64,000 bases of DNA from Pirellulaceae bacterium (lineage in GTDB: Bacteria; Planctomycetota; Planctomycetia; Pirellulales; Pirellulaceae). The stretch covers positions 434,001-498,000 of the forward strand of contig JAHBXT010000003.1 of assembly GCA_019636385.1 (NCBI GenBank), given 5' to 3'. The notes under the pieces were generated by a model. It had not been told where the DNA came from, ran no database searches, and was given only the letters and a program-made list of their open reading frames with translations. This document shows positions 1 to 10,200 of this stretch, in pieces; the stretch's first letter is position 1; each line of letters opens with the position of its first letter. The position numbers were made by a program, and so were the translations under genes.

Positions 1-245
1 AGAATTGTCTCGCCGGCCGATACTGAATCGCCAGGTTTCAGGTCTATGCGGATCAGTCGGCCGCCAACGGGCGTAGAAACCGTGTATTTTTCTCGGATGC
101 GAGTCCTCCCGTCGTCATGCACGGTCAAGCGTAGCGGACCTCTGGCAACCGTCGCTAAATCAACAGTCACCGGTTGCTCGCTAAATAAATACCAGGCCGC
201 TCCAGCAGCAAGGATCAGTCCGGCTAAGATCGCCATGCGGCGCAT
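1..245 (-). CDS. HlyD/RND-type periplasmic adaptor subunit, N-terminal part (runs off left edge)
   Basis: Reading leftwards from an ATG at 245, the frame is open to the window edge and gives about 81 residues. It begins with a short basic stretch (MRRMAIL) and one hydrophobic membrane anchor at about residues 5-22. A beta-rich segment follows, ending with VSTPVGGRLIRIDLKPGDSV, the half-lipoyl pattern of membrane fusion proteins. Such adaptors join an inner-membrane exporter to an outer-membrane channel. It lies 58 bp downstream of the permease at 304-2667 and is the third gene of an ATPase-permease-adaptor operon. The coiled-coil and C-terminal barrel are outside the window. The substrate is unknown. 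Confidence 0.85.
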   Translation of the reverse strand, partial: MRRMAILAGLILAAGAAWYLFSEQPVTVDLATVARGPLRLTVHDDGRTRIREKYTVSTPVGGRLIRIDLKPGDSVSAGETI

Positions 246-303
246 ACTTCCTCACTCTTCTGGGAACGCTCAGGATCCTGTGCGGCCGAACAGCCGCTAT
301 CCG

Positions 304-2667
304 TTACTCTGGACTCTTCAACACGCTAATCATATCGAGCAATTTGACATGACGTTGGACGATGAGTGAAGATATCACGCTTGCAAGCAATACAACGAAG
401 GCTGCTCGAAACCAGGTGTTCCAACTGACTACGAACGGAATGCGGTACATCTCGGTCTGCATTGCCAGCGTGGTCAGCCACGTTAGCAAGTTGCCAATCA
501 GCAGTCCACATGGTATCGCTAGAGACGTTATCACGGCCAGTTCGCCCAGCAGAATTGCCGAGACCTCGGCTACGGTGAAGCCAAGTACCCTTAGAGTCGC
601 CAATTCGCGGCCGCGCTCGGACAGAGATATGCGGGCTGTATTGTAGACGACACCGCAGGCGATCACACAGGCAAAAGCAATATTGAAAGCCTGCATCTTC
701 AATTGGTTTTCGGCGATGGTATCAATAAAGCTTTGAATACTGGCCTGTTTGACAGTGACTCCGGTCACGCCCGGTGTGGCCTTAAGCCGCCGATACAGTT
801 CGTCTTGCCAACGACTGTCAACTTTAAGCCATGCTCCGGATGCAACCGGCGGTTGAGTCATGAGCTGATTGATTTGTGAAATTGGCATGTAGGCGTTCAT
901 GCCTCCAAAATCACGGATCAGCCCTGTGATCATAACCTGGCAGCGCGGGCGCTTGCCTTCCAGTACGCTCATGTCGACCATGTCTCCAACCTGAACGCCA
1001 AGTACTTGTGCGACCTTCTCCGACACCAGCAGGCCACGTTCGGGCACTTCCTGCCGTTGTTCGTTGGAATCTAATAAGCGGAAGAGTTGTTGCTGTCCAT
1101 CCAAGCCCATGATGCCCATGCGCCGCCAGCGTGGACCATGAGTTAGTCGCACGGCCAGCGATCGAAAGGGCTCGGTACGCATTACGCCGGGTAGATGCTG
1201 CAGTTCGGTCACGACACTGATTGGCATTGAATCGCGAAAGACCACTGTGACGTCATCTCGTTGTGACAAGCGAAACTGAAAATCTACCAGATAGTCCAGC
1301 GCATCGGTCATGAATCCACCCACAACCATGACAGCTGTTCCCAGACTGATGCCAATGCAACTCAGAGCCGACTTCCAGGGACGACGCTGAAGCTGTCGCA
1401 GTACCATGCGCATCGTGCGTGTAGTTAGGCGACGCAGACCAAACCTCTCGATCAGCGACACGCTGTATCGCGCGGGCGACTCGGGACGCATTGCTTCGGC
1501 CGGGGGTAATCGTACTGCGGCTAAGACGGCGTTCAGGCTACCTAGGGATGCGGCCCCTAAGCTCAGCAGCGTTGCGACAATTGTTGATCGAAGATCCAAC
1601 TGAAAATAGAACAGTGGAAAACGGTAGAACGTGGTGTACATTTGGGTTAGGCCGCGTCCCATCCACGACCCCACCAACGTCCCCAAAATTGAGGCGGCCA
1701 ACACAACAATTGCAATCAGCTTGAAGTAGTGCCAGCCAACTTGTAGATTGAAGTACCCGAATGCCTTGAGCGCAGCAATCTGATCGCGCTGAGTCTGTAT
1801 GAGCCGCGAAAGCACGATATTCAACAGGAAAGCGGCGACCGCTAAAAATACAGTGGGCACAATCATGCCCGTCCCGCGCAATTGCCGGATTTCGTCGGCC
1901 AGGTACCGCGCCGACATCTGTTCACTGCGACCAAAACAGCCTGCATTTCCCCACGGATCCAACAGCGTATCGACGCGTCGTGCGACTTCTGTCTCGTTGG
2001 CCCCATGCATTATCGAAATGCTAACGTCGTTGAAGGCTCCCTTCATGTCGAACGCCGCTTCCATGACGGAACTGGGTAGCCAGAAAATGCCAAACCGGAG
2101 GGAATCGGGCAAAATCTGTCCAGGCTTAACCTGTAGTACGTACTCTGGGGACAACGCGATGCCCACGATATTGAGCGTTCGCAAGCGTCCGTTCAAGATT
2201 GCCTGAACGCTGTCCCCTGGGAGAAAACCGTGTTTCTCTGCAAAGGATTCGCCAACCAGGACTTCCAAACCTCGGCCCGCTTCGGGCATTCGGCCGCGAC
2301 GAAGGTAAATCTGGTTGAGCGCCGGTTGTCGTAGGTCCGGTATGGAAATCAAGCGCGCAGTGGCGGGCTGGTCCATACCGCTGACAATCAAAGTTACGTC
2401 TTGGACAATTCGTGGGTCAACCTGTGCCACGCTATCTATCTCGCTGATCCGCTGCGCTACACTCAACGGTGCGCGACGTACCGTAGCAAACAAGTGAGCG
2501 AAGTTGTAGCGACTGTAATAGGTATCCCGAGTTTCCGTCAGGGAATCGAGTGTGCTGAGGGACATGACGCAAATGGCGATGCCAGAGGCAATCACCAAGC
2601 ACACCGCCAATGCTTGGCCGCGCAGGGTCCACAAGTCGCGCAATAGCTTTTTGTCTATGGCTCGCAT
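304..2667 (-). CDS. ABC transporter permease, FtsX/MacB type with duplicated core
   Basis: A 787-residue integral membrane protein starting MRAIDKKLLRDLWTLRGQ, a usual opening for MacB-like permeases. The layout is one N-terminal membrane segment (about 15-37), a large extracytoplasmic domain, three membrane segments around 265-385, then a repeat of this plan: one segment near 435-455, a second periplasmic domain, and three C-terminal segments. This 4+4 arrangement is typical of fused FtsX permeases (LolE/MacB superfamily), which work by mechanotransmission rather than channel transport. The start lies 9 bp after the ATPase stop (2677) and an adaptor follows, so the three form one tripartite exporter. 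The substrate (lipid, lipoprotein, peptide or drug) cannot be told from sequence. Confidence 0.93.
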   Translation of the reverse strand: MRAIDKKLLRDLWTLRGQALAVCLVIASGIAICVMSLSTLDSLTETRDTYYSRYNFAHLFATVRRAPLSVAQRISEIDSVAQVDPRIVQDVTLIVSGMDQPATARLISIPDLRQPALNQIYLRRGRMPEAGRGLEVLVGESFAEKHGFLPGDSVQAILNGRLRTLNIVGIALSPEYVLQVKPGQILPDSLRFGIFWLPSSVMEAAFDMKGAFNDVSISIMHGANETEVARRVDTLLDPWGNAGCFGRSEQMSARYLADEIRQLRGTGMIVPTVFLAVAAFLLNIVLSRLIQTQRDQIAALKAFGYFNLQVGWHYFKLIAIVVLAASILGTLVGSWMGRGLTQMYTTFYRFPLFYFQLDLRSTIVATLLSLGAASLGSLNAVLAAVRLPPAEAMRPESPARYSVSLIERFGLRRLTTRTMRMVLRQLQRRPWKSALSCIGISLGTAVMVVGGFMTDALDYLVDFQFRLSQRDDVTVVFRDSMPISVVTELQHLPGVMRTEPFRSLAVRLTHGPRWRRMGIMGLDGQQQLFRLLDSNEQRQEVPERGLLVSEKVAQVLGVQVGDMVDMSVLEGKRPRCQVMITGLIRDFGGMNAYMPISQINQLMTQPPVASGAWLKVDSRWQDELYRRLKATPGVTGVTVKQASIQSFIDTIAENQLKMQAFNIAFACVIACGVVYNTARISLSERGRELATLRVLGFTVAEVSAILLGELAVITSLAIPCGLLIGNLLTWLTTLAMQTEMYRIPFVVSWNTWFRAAFVVLLASVISSLIVQRHVKLLDMISVLKSPE

Positions 2668-2676
2668 ACGCCTGTC

Positions 2677-3411
2677 TCACCATTGGATTTCATGAGGTGC
2701 CAGGCGTCGCATGTTTTGACGCTGATTGACGATTCGACCGTCGGACATGCTGATTACCCGATCGGCCATCTCGGCGATCATGGCGTTGTGCGTGATGACG
2801 GCCGTCGTTGTGCCCAATTCTTCATTGACGCGCTGAATGACCTCCAGCACGCGCACTCCAGTGGTCACATCCAGCGCTCCGGTAGGTTCATCGCACAGCA
2901 GCACACCGGGGCGCTTAGCAATGGCGCGAGCAATGGCAACCCGTTGCTGTTCGCCACCGGAAAGCTGTGATGGGAAATGATGACGTCGCTCGGCGAGCCC
3001 CACCAGCTCCAGTGCTTCACTGGGCGCTAACGGGTTTTCGCAAATCTCAGTTACCAATGCTACATTTTCTTCGGCCGTCAGGCTGGGAATCAGATTATAG
3101 AATTGGAAGACAAAGCCCACGTTGGTTCGACGGAATCGGGTCAACTGGGCTTCGGACATCTTCGTCAATTCTTGACCGCGATAGAACACCTGACCGGATG
3201 TAGGCAAGTCCAGTGCCCCCAAGATATTGAGTAGCGTCGATTTGCCGCTGCCCGATGGTCCAACCAGAACTACGAATTCCCCTTCGAACAGTGTCAAACT
3301 CGTTCCACGTAGTGCACACACGTCCACTTCGCCCATCCGATAAACCCGGGTGATGTCGCGGGACTCAAAAACTACCGCACGAGTTTCTGTTGCTTGAAGA
3401 CCTCTATTCAT
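2677..3411 (-). CDS. ABC transporter ATP-binding protein, LolD/MacB family
   Basis: A 244-residue ATPase with every key motif: Walker [10 protein letters not shown] (51-59), Q-loop in VFQFYN (about Q103), signature LSGGEQ (150-155) and Walker B LLCDEP (171-176) followed by TGALD. Length and motifs fit the LolD/MacB/FtsE class, which drives FtsX-type permeases. It is first in the minus-strand operon with the permease and the HlyD adaptor. The 287-bp gap to the divergent gene at 3699 should carry the promoter, but I saw no convincing -35/-10 pair. The start is an ATG at 3411. Confidence 0.96.
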   Translation of the reverse strand: MNRGLQATETRAVVFESRDITRVYRMGEVDVCALRGTSLTLFEGEFVVLVGPSGSGKSTLLNILGALDLPTSGQVFYRGQELTKMSEAQLTRFRRTNVGFVFQFYNLIPSLTAEENVALVTEICENPLAPSEALELVGLAERRHHFPSQLSGGEQQRVAIARAIAKRPGVLLCDEPTGALDVTTGVRVLEVIQRVNEELGTTTAVITHNAMIAEMADRVISMSDGRIVNQRQNMRRLAPHEIQW

Positions 3412-3698
3412 AGAAGCAACTCAGCGGCGTTAATTGACAAATGATCCACATGGATTGACCGTTGGAATCAAATTATTTCAGCGGAGGGTCAGAATTGGCG
3501 GCGCACCGTAAAGTTTATCCAGTGCGTAACTTGCTCACGCGCAGACCTCCATGCAACGTCTTTTTGTACTCCAATCGCTTTCTGCTTGCTAGCATACTCG
3601 GTAAAACATCAGATCGTCGCTCGGGCAAACCGCACAGGTGAACTAAGCGTGGCGCAAACTGTTATGGAATACTCAAAGGCTCGTCAGGAGAAAGCCAA

Positions 3699-4646
3699 TT
3701 GACTGGATCAGGGAAAAATTCGTCTGTTGACACACAGGTAGCTAGTGGTACCAAAGATCGTTTGAGTAGAGCTGGAGATGCAATATTGGAAATAGATGCA
3801 CCTGTGGACATCAGCGATGCAGCCACAAATCAGTTGTCGGAACAGTACGTGGGACGCTGGACGCAACTGATCAGCACCACAAACTGGGAAAAGGGCAAAA
3901 TCATTTGCGGTTGGCGTCAGGCGCTCGTCGATTCCGGTGCCCCCGCAGCCAGTTACTCCGATCAGGCATGGAGCCAGCGTGTGGGCGGAGTCACTTCACA
4001 GCACGTCGGACGCTTGAGGAGGGTTTCTGAGCGATTTGCCCAGCAGTTCTCGACGTTCCAAGGACTGTACTGGAGCCATTTTCTGGCGGCGCTGGAGTGG
4101 GATGATGCGGAGATGTGGTTGGAAGGTGCTGTGCAGAGCCAGTGGAGCGTTTCGGAAATGCGTCGTGCACGCTGGGAAGTCCAAGGGGCAGATCCAGCAG
4201 CCGAACCCAAAGATGCCGAGATTGCGGCTAGCAGCCTAGACGAAGACTTTGTACCGCTTGCCGAGACCACCACGCGCACTTCCGATTCACAGGCCGATGC
4301 TGACGATGCGCCGCGCGACATCCAGCAGGCCGGCCCGCGTTACGACGATCCAGACTTCGGCGATGCCGATGATACTCGTAGCCAGGCGGCAGATGACGAT
4401 GCCGCGCCCTGGGAAGATGTCAACAAATCCGTTTCCATACAGTCACCGTTTGCAGGATTGCCCGAACTGCCGCCGGACCTGTCGGACGCCGTGGAGCAGT
4501 TCAAGCTAGCAATCATTCATCATCGAAGCAACGATTGGGCTGAGGTCTCTCCCGACACCGTCGTCAAAGCCTTGCAAGCGCTCAGTTCGTTTACGCTGCA
4601 GGATCACGCAGGCGACTCGCGGGTTTCACATGGCAGGCACAACTGA
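3699..4646 (+). CDS. Unknown protein with acidic tail, convergent with scpA
   Basis: A 315-residue protein I do not recognise. The start is a TTG at 3699 with AGGAG eight bases upstream; the ATG at 3664 is out of frame. Residues about 45-170 look like a folded, Trp-rich helical domain (for example WEKGKIICGWRQAL and WSVSEMRRARWEV). Residues 170-245 are acidic and Asp/Ala-rich, probably disordered, and a short helical segment closes the protein. No signal peptide or membrane segment is present, so it is probably cytosolic. Its stop is only 19 bp from the scpA stop. The Trp-rich part vaguely recalls DNA-associated adaptor domains, but that is only an impression. Confidence 0.7.
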   Translation: MTGSGKNSSVDTQVASGTKDRLSRAGDAILEIDAPVDISDAATNQLSEQYVGRWTQLISTTNWEKGKIICGWRQALVDSGAPAASYSDQAWSQRVGGVTSQHVGRLRRVSERFAQQFSTFQGLYWSHFLAALEWDDAEMWLEGAVQSQWSVSEMRRARWEVQGADPAAEPKDAEIAASSLDEDFVPLAETTTRTSDSQADADDAPRDIQQAGPRYDDPDFGDADDTRSQAADDDAAPWEDVNKSVSIQSPFAGLPELPPDLSDAVEQFKLAIIHHRSNDWAEVSPDTVVKALQALSSFTLQDHAGDSRVSHGRHN

Positions 4647-4665
4647 GCGTCCGCCTGTAATTCAG

Positions 4666-5433
4666 CTACGCGGATGCTAGAGGCAACTGAACATCCGGTT
4701 GAAAGTTGGGCCCGGCGGTCAGGTATAGCGGCATAGAGGGTTCAGCCTGTCGAGTACTAACTCCGTAGTGCCGGGTAAGCTCAAGTGTTGCCAGGAATAG
4801 AGCTACCAGCGCGCTTTTGTGCATTCCGCCTTCGAACAGTGAGGTCAATTCGACTTGCTGGTTCTGTCTGATTAGTCCGTGAATGCGCTGCATGTAGGTG
4901 TAAATAGGGGTATCGTCATAGATGACTTCGGCGGATTTTGGGGCTTGCCGCTCGCGAAGGATTCTGCCGAAGGCACTAACCAAGTCCCATATTTCGATGG
5001 GCTCGATCGGCTGTTGATCGGATTGAAGCCGAGGCACTGGCAGGTCATCGGCTAACCGCGAGTAGCGGAGTTGCCAACGACGGGACTGGTCGTCCAGAAC
5101 GCTTGCAGCATCTCGAATTTGCTTGTACTGCACCAATCGTTCAACTAGGTCCTCGCCCAATTCATCCACGGGAGAGCGATCACTGCCTTCGGAGGGCAAC
5201 TCGGAGGTCGGCACTGCCTGTTTGGACTTCAGTTCGATCAGCAAGCTGGCGACGTCCAGAAAATCGGCTACGTCGTCAATTTCCAACTCGACCAACACCT
5301 CGAGGTAGTCAAGGTACTGGTCGATAATGGCAGCCAGCGGCAGTCGGGCTAAATCCAACTCTTCTCGGCGAACAATGTGAAGCAGCAGGTCAAGCGGACC
5401 GCTGAACAGGTCGATGTCGACTTGAAAAGACAT
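4666..5433 (-). CDS. scpA: Segregation and condensation protein A
   Basis: About 255 residues from the ATG at 5433 (MSFQVDIDLFSGPLDLLLHI, the classic ScpA opening). A longer reading from GTG 5487 adds 18 unlike residues and is less likely. ScpA is the kleisin that bridges SMC heads and, with ScpB, forms the bacterial condensin used in chromosome segregation. Both ends fit the family: the N-terminal SMC-neck-binding helices and a C-terminal winged helix (about 190-240, with LFEGGMHKSALVALFLATLEL). scpB and smc are not in this window. The ribosome-binding site is weak. Confidence 0.95.
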   Translation of the reverse strand: MSFQVDIDLFSGPLDLLLHIVRREELDLARLPLAAIIDQYLDYLEVLVELEIDDVADFLDVASLLIELKSKQAVPTSELPSEGSDRSPVDELGEDLVERLVQYKQIRDAASVLDDQSRRWQLRYSRLADDLPVPRLQSDQQPIEPIEIWDLVSAFGRILRERQAPKSAEVIYDDTPIYTYMQRIHGLIRQNQQVELTSLFEGGMHKSALVALFLATLELTRHYGVSTRQAEPSMPLYLTAGPNFQPDVQLPLASA

Positions 5434-5539
5434 TTCAGGCTCAGCGATCGACTGCGGTAATGGTGGAACGAACACACAATGCCCCACGCGGGTCGAGGTT
5501 GCGACCAGCGCAGGGCACTTCTGCTTGCCGACAGAGAGA

Positions 5540-6259
5540 TTAGCTAAGCTGTGCAGTTTGCGGCATATGCGTAGCCTGCGTGGCTGGTGGTGTTTGCGGC
5601 ATGGTCGAGCAGGTCATCGTGGCCTCATCCTGCCGGGCCTCATTACTGGAGCGCGTACGTGGCTTGCGTCCACGAGGCTTGGACTGAATCTCGGGAATCA
5701 TTTTGGGATCCAGCAGCTGCAGCATTCTGGAGATGCACAGTCGGTTGACGCTGATATTCAGTCGTCCAGCTTCTTCGCACATCGCTTCATGAAGGCTCTT
5801 GGGTAGACGGACGGTAATCATCCGCTGAGGATCGTTGGGATCGTTTTCGGGCAGGTCTCGGCTGCGAAGTGCGGTGAGCATTAATTGGATCTGATGATAC
5901 TGATCCGACCGCAAGAACCGGCCAAAGTCGTTGGCATCTGCAAACAGCACGTTGATCAGGCCGGAACCGCCCATCAATTCGCGGTAGAAGCACACCCAAG
6001 TTGGCGCATGCACAAACAGGTCATTTGCAACTTCAAACGCTTGCTGGCAACGAGCGCCAAAGTCCGAGGCAGGCTGAAGGCCCTGACGAATGCCTTGAGC
6101 GACTTTGTTAAACTGAGTCAACTCCATCGCAAGCCGATTAGGGAAGCTTGATAGTCCTGTCCGAATGGTGGGCTGCCGACTGGTGTTGCCATCGACGTAC
6201 TGGGGGGCGGTGCCGGTCATAAGGCCGACCGAAGGTTGCTGGAGGGAAGTTGGATTCAT
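5540..6259 (-). CDS. Ribbon-helix-helix (HicB/Arc-like) DNA-binding protein
   Basis: About 239 residues from the ATG at 6259 (MNPTSLQQ); an upstream start at 6289 is possible. The clear part is near residues 150-185: MITVRLPKSLHEAMCEEAG followed by NISVNRLCISRML, the strand-helix-helix of the MetJ/Arc fold as in HicB C-termini. The 140 residues before it (with APTWVCFYRELMGGSGLINVLF) form a domain I cannot name. The tail is basic (SKPRGRKPRTRSS), then low complexity. No HicA-like toxin gene lies beside it, so a toxin-antitoxin role is not supported. Two palindromes at 6338-6373 are candidate operators for autoregulation. Confidence 0.8.
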   Translation of the reverse strand: MNPTSLQQPSVGLMTGTAPQYVDGNTSRQPTIRTGLSSFPNRLAMELTQFNKVAQGIRQGLQPASDFGARCQQAFEVANDLFVHAPTWVCFYRELMGGSGLINVLFADANDFGRFLRSDQYHQIQLMLTALRSRDLPENDPNDPQRMITVRLPKSLHEAMCEEAGRLNISVNRLCISRMLQLLDPKMIPEIQSKPRGRKPRTRSSNEARQDEATMTCSTMPQTPPATQATHMPQTAQLS

Positions 6260-6337
6260 GGCGTCCTCGAATGCGTTAAAGTGAAGCAAAAGCGCCGAGC
6301 CTCCGTCGCTCGACTTTCAGTTCAATCATCTAACGCA

Positions 6338-6373
6338 AGCAATCGATTGCTCGTAAACCATTTGCTTGCAAGC
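6338..6373. promoter_or_regulatory. Two palindromes upstream of the ribbon-helix-helix gene (candidate operators)
   Basis: AGCAATCGATTGCT (6338-6351) is a perfect 14-bp palindrome, and GCTTGCAAGC (6364-6373) a perfect 10-bp one. They share a GCAAGC/GCTTGC theme and lie 79-114 bp upstream of the start at 6259. Ribbon-helix-helix repressors commonly bind tandem palindromes near their own promoter. Assignment as operators is inference. Confidence 0.4.
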
Positions 6374-6434
6374 GGTTACAGTCAGATCTGTCCGCTGCGC
6401 AAGTTTTTGGCATCCACCCAAAATGACTAGTCGT

Positions 6435-6463
6435 GGCGACTGCCTAATAAATGAGCAGTCGCC
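6435..6463. other. Perfect 9-bp stem-loop in the divergent region
   Basis: GGCGACTGC (6435-6443) pairs exactly with GCAGTCGCC (6455-6463) across an 11-nt A/T-rich loop. No T-run follows on either strand, so it is not a standard terminator. It could be a protein site or an RNA structure. Confidence 0.45.
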
Positions 6464-6669
6464 GAAATGCACCAGAAACCAAGTGTCCAATCGGGCGGAT
6501 CCCAGTGGAGCTATCGAAATTCGGCTAACTTGTGCGGCTTGTCTCAGGGTTCCACGGCTGAGAAGGTACGTTATTCTCCTTTTTGTATTCGGATGTTTAT
6601 TTGACATCCTTGTTGGTTCTTTGTCTCTGGCTGTTTGCTGTGAGTTCCGTCTTGAATTGGTTTTTGTTG

Positions 6670-6689
6670 CCCAATTTTTTGGGTTTTTT
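6670..6689 (+). terminator. Weak intrinsic-terminator-like hairpin
   Basis: CCCAA (6670-6674), loop TTTT, TTGGG (6679-6683), then six T (6684-6689). The 5-bp stem is weak. No plus-strand gene ends just upstream, so it may end a short non-coding transcript or attenuate the leader of the gene at 7267. Confidence 0.35.
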
Positions 6690-7266
6690 GCGTTTCTCGG
6701 TGTGATATCGGATGTCTGATGTGTCTGTGTATCTCCGTCGTGTCGGATATGGTTGTTGATTGTGTGTTCGCTTAGAGGGTGGTTAGCTAGCCGTTCACTC
6801 GGCCTCGAGTTGGGTTTGGAATCAGGTTGTTAGGCGGGTCCGCAGTTGAGGTTCGCTGTGTGCTGTTGGGGGCTCAGCTTCCGATTCAGGCTGCCGACGC
6901 AATGGTGCATAGAGCGGTCTGGCTGCCGACGAGCGCGGTAGCAAGAACCGACGCCATGGCTGCCAATGAGTTGACCCGCCATGTGGTGGGCTCTCGTGCG
7001 GGGCGTGCGCAATCGTTAAAACTGTTAAAACGTGGAACTACGCATGACCCCAGCGCGTCCTAGGCACGGGACGCTTCGTTGACAGAGCGGGTGGTGGAAT
7101 TAGAATCGAGACTGCTCTTCCCAGGGCTCCCAGATTACCAGCCACCAAAAGGTGGGGGCGTTGCCAAAGCGGAGCTGCGCACTTTTCAAAATTACGGCCC
7201 AGTAGCAACTTCTAATTACCACAGTTTGACCCGGCCTGGGCCTTGCGGTGGGCAGAGGATTCCAAA

Positions 7267-10200
7267 GTGAAGTCTCGGAAATCAGGATTAATTAGCTTCA
7301 TCCGCAGGATCACTGGCAGGACCGCTGGCCGGACTGCGCAGGCAGGAAGTAGGCGTTCGCAGCTGCGTCAGGGATTACTGGAGTCGCTGGAAAAGCGAGA
7401 ACTCTTGGCTGTTGATGTTCCGCAGATACTACAGACAGGTTGGTTTACGAACAGTCAGTCGCAGCAGGCGGTGATTTCCTATCTCCAGACAAACGGTTCG
7501 AGCGGCTCCAACTCACGGGCGACCTTTCCCGAGGGGGCCTACGATGCCGGCGTAACGACTGTCGTCGAGGCGGAGCCGAACAATGGATTCAGTACGGCAC
7601 AGCTTCTGAATTTTGGTAATGGCTCGACCATCATTGTGACCGGTTCAGTGTCGAGCAACATTGATCAAGATTATTATCGCGCCCAACTCAATGCTGGGGA
7701 TATCCTGGACCTTCGGCTGAGCGGCCTGAGAAATGGAGTTAATGGCCCCGGGGTGTTGTCGCTCTTTGACGCTAGTCGGAAAGAGCTGATTTCCAGTCAG
7801 TGGCGTCCCCTCGCGCAGGTGTCGAGCATGCCGGATGATTCGCCATTAACTGGCAGCTTAAGTTCCGGAGCAACCGGTGGCGAGGTAGCCTTTCACTACG
7901 TGATTCCAAGTAGCGGCCTGTATTATCTGCGGACCAGCGATGCCAGTGTGACTCAAACAGGCACTCTGAACAACTATACCCTTAATATGCGACGATTCCG
8001 GCCGCCCATGGAATCGCAACCGGCAGGCACGAAACAGATTCTCTATCTAGACTTTGAAGGCGGTTTTGTCAGTCGCTCACTCTTTGGGTTTGGCATCGGA
8101 AGTGCGCGGATGTCGCCAATGCGAACTTTTATGCAGCAGTATGGGCTGCAGCCGAGCGATGAAGCGGCCTTTATCGACCAAATCGTCAGTCGAGTAACCG
8201 CCAAGTTCCAGGCTTTGGGAGCCCTCACGACCAATCCAAACTTCGCGATTGAGATTCGCAACAGCAAGGATCACTTTGATCCTTGGGGCGAATCGAATGT
8301 TAGTCGCGTGGTCATCGCGGGAACCTTCCAGCAGCTCGTAGGAGACCCCGAAGCTCCCAGCGGATTGCTGGGTATTGCACAGTCAATCGACCCCGGCAAC
8401 TATGACACACAAGAGACTGCGCTGGTCATGCATGATACACTCATCGCATCTATGAATTCAGTCCCAATTAGTTCAGCCGTTCCTCGCATGAACGTCATTG
8501 CCGAAGCCATGGCAGTGGTCATTGCGCATGAGGCCGGTCACTATTTTGGTGCCTGGCATCAGGATCCTTCTAATACGACTCTGTCCATAATGGATGCTTT
8601 CTTTGACCCTGTGATCAGCACCGGTGCGGGCCGCGACGGGATTTGGGGCACGGCCGACGATGTGCCAATCCAGTTTGCGGCGGATGGATTTGGCGGTGCG
8701 CAGCCGTTTTTTGACGGAGGAGTCAACGATGTCGTCAACTGGCTGGGCTGGGGCCTGATTGGAGGACAACAGGGTGCGCGAGTCAGTGGTGTGGTTTTTC
8801 AGGATCGCAATCTTAATCGGACGCTCGATGCCATAGACACACGGCTTTCGAATATCGTGGTCTACGCGGATCTTAACGGCAACGGCGTATTGGATAATTC
8901 CGAGCCTTCTGCCCGTACTGCAGCAGATGGCTCCTACAGTCTGTTGGTGCCCTCGGGATCTCGCACGATTCGAGTCGTTGTACCTACCGGCTTCCGCCTA
9001 GTCGCCCCTCAAACAAATGCCCAGGTTGTAACCGTTGGAGCTACCGGGACAATCACTGGTCGCAATTTTGGTCTCGAGCTAGTGGAGACCACCGTCACCG
9101 GCCGCAAGTGGAACGACCTGAACGGTAACGGGCTGCGAGATTCCGATGAACCGAACATTGGTGGCACTTGGGTTTATATCGACTTGGATGGCGATGGGCG
9201 TCTGGATATCGGCGAGCCGTCTGTCCGAACCAAGGACGACGGTACTTACGTCTTGCCACATCCAGGCGTGGGAACGTTTCAGATACGAGAGGTAATTGAA
9301 TCTGGCTGGATTCAGTCGTTCCCCGGCTCCGCAAGCAATTTTGCGCACACGGTGACGTTGACTGGAAATCCAGTCACGGATGCGGCCCGACTGACTGGCC
9401 TGGATTTTGGCAATCGCATCTTGGTTGACTACGGCGACGCTCCGGCGAGCTACGGCGTGGCTAGCCATGGCTTTACCGACGGTTTGCGGTTGGGAACCGA
9501 GTGGGATGCAGATCCGGCCCCGCAGTTTTCGGCTGCTGCCGACGCTGATGACTTAAGTGGGACGATTGGTCCAGATGCCTCAGTGATCGACGACGAAGAT
9601 GGCGTCGAATTGATTCGACCGTTGGTCCGTGGGCGAAACGATAATCGACTGCGTATCACGGCCACCAATACGACAGGTCGCGAAGCCTATTTGAGTGTGT
9701 GGGCCGATTTCAATGGCAATGGCGTATTCGACAGCAACGAAAAATTCGTGTCAGATCAGGTGCTGGGTTCCGGCAGTCACATCGTCACGTTCAGCATTCC
9801 AGCAACCGCCCAGTTAGGCAACGTGATAACTCGCTTACGCTACAGTCATGAGCGCGGTTTGGGGCCAACCGGCGCCAGCAGCAGTGGCGAAGTGGAAGAC
9901 CATCGTCTAACCATTGTCGACTCCTTCAGCTTAGCCATCGACGATACAGCCTCGGTGCGGGCTGGATCGGTACTGAATGTGATCGACGTTTTGGCAAATG
10001 ATTTTCGGGCACCCGGCGAAACATTGCGGGTAATCCGAACCAGCGGCCCGACCGCTGCTGGAGGAACGCCAGAGGTGGCACCCAATGGTACCGGCGTCCT
10101 CTATCGTCCCGCTGCCGGCTTCATTGGCATCGATACCTTTACCTATACCATGCAAAACTCGCTGGGCGAGCAGGGGACGGCGACGGTGACCGTCAACGTC

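Larger units (their letters stand above)
6260..7266. other. 1-kb intergenic region: palindromes, hairpin, T/G-biased tract and long leader
   Basis: No gene is supported here. From left to right it holds two palindromes (6338-6351 and 6364-6373), a perfect 9-bp stem-loop (6435-6463), then about 260 bp (6570-6830) unusually rich in T and G on the plus strand with a small terminator-like hairpin (6670-6689). More ordinary sequence leads into the giant secreted-protein gene at 7267. A plus-strand reading frame at 6366-6719 is open, but its hydrophobic end simply reflects the T-richness, so I do not call it a gene. Confidence 0.6.

Noticed and set aside
5540..6259. HicAB toxin-antitoxin pair
   Set aside because: The DNA-binding part fits HicB-like proteins, but no small double-stranded-RNA-binding-type toxin gene lies on either side.
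6366..6719. 117-codon plus-strand frame with a hydrophobic end
   Set aside because: The hydrophobicity comes from T-rich DNA, there is no ribosome-binding site and the start of the frame overlaps the palindrome region.
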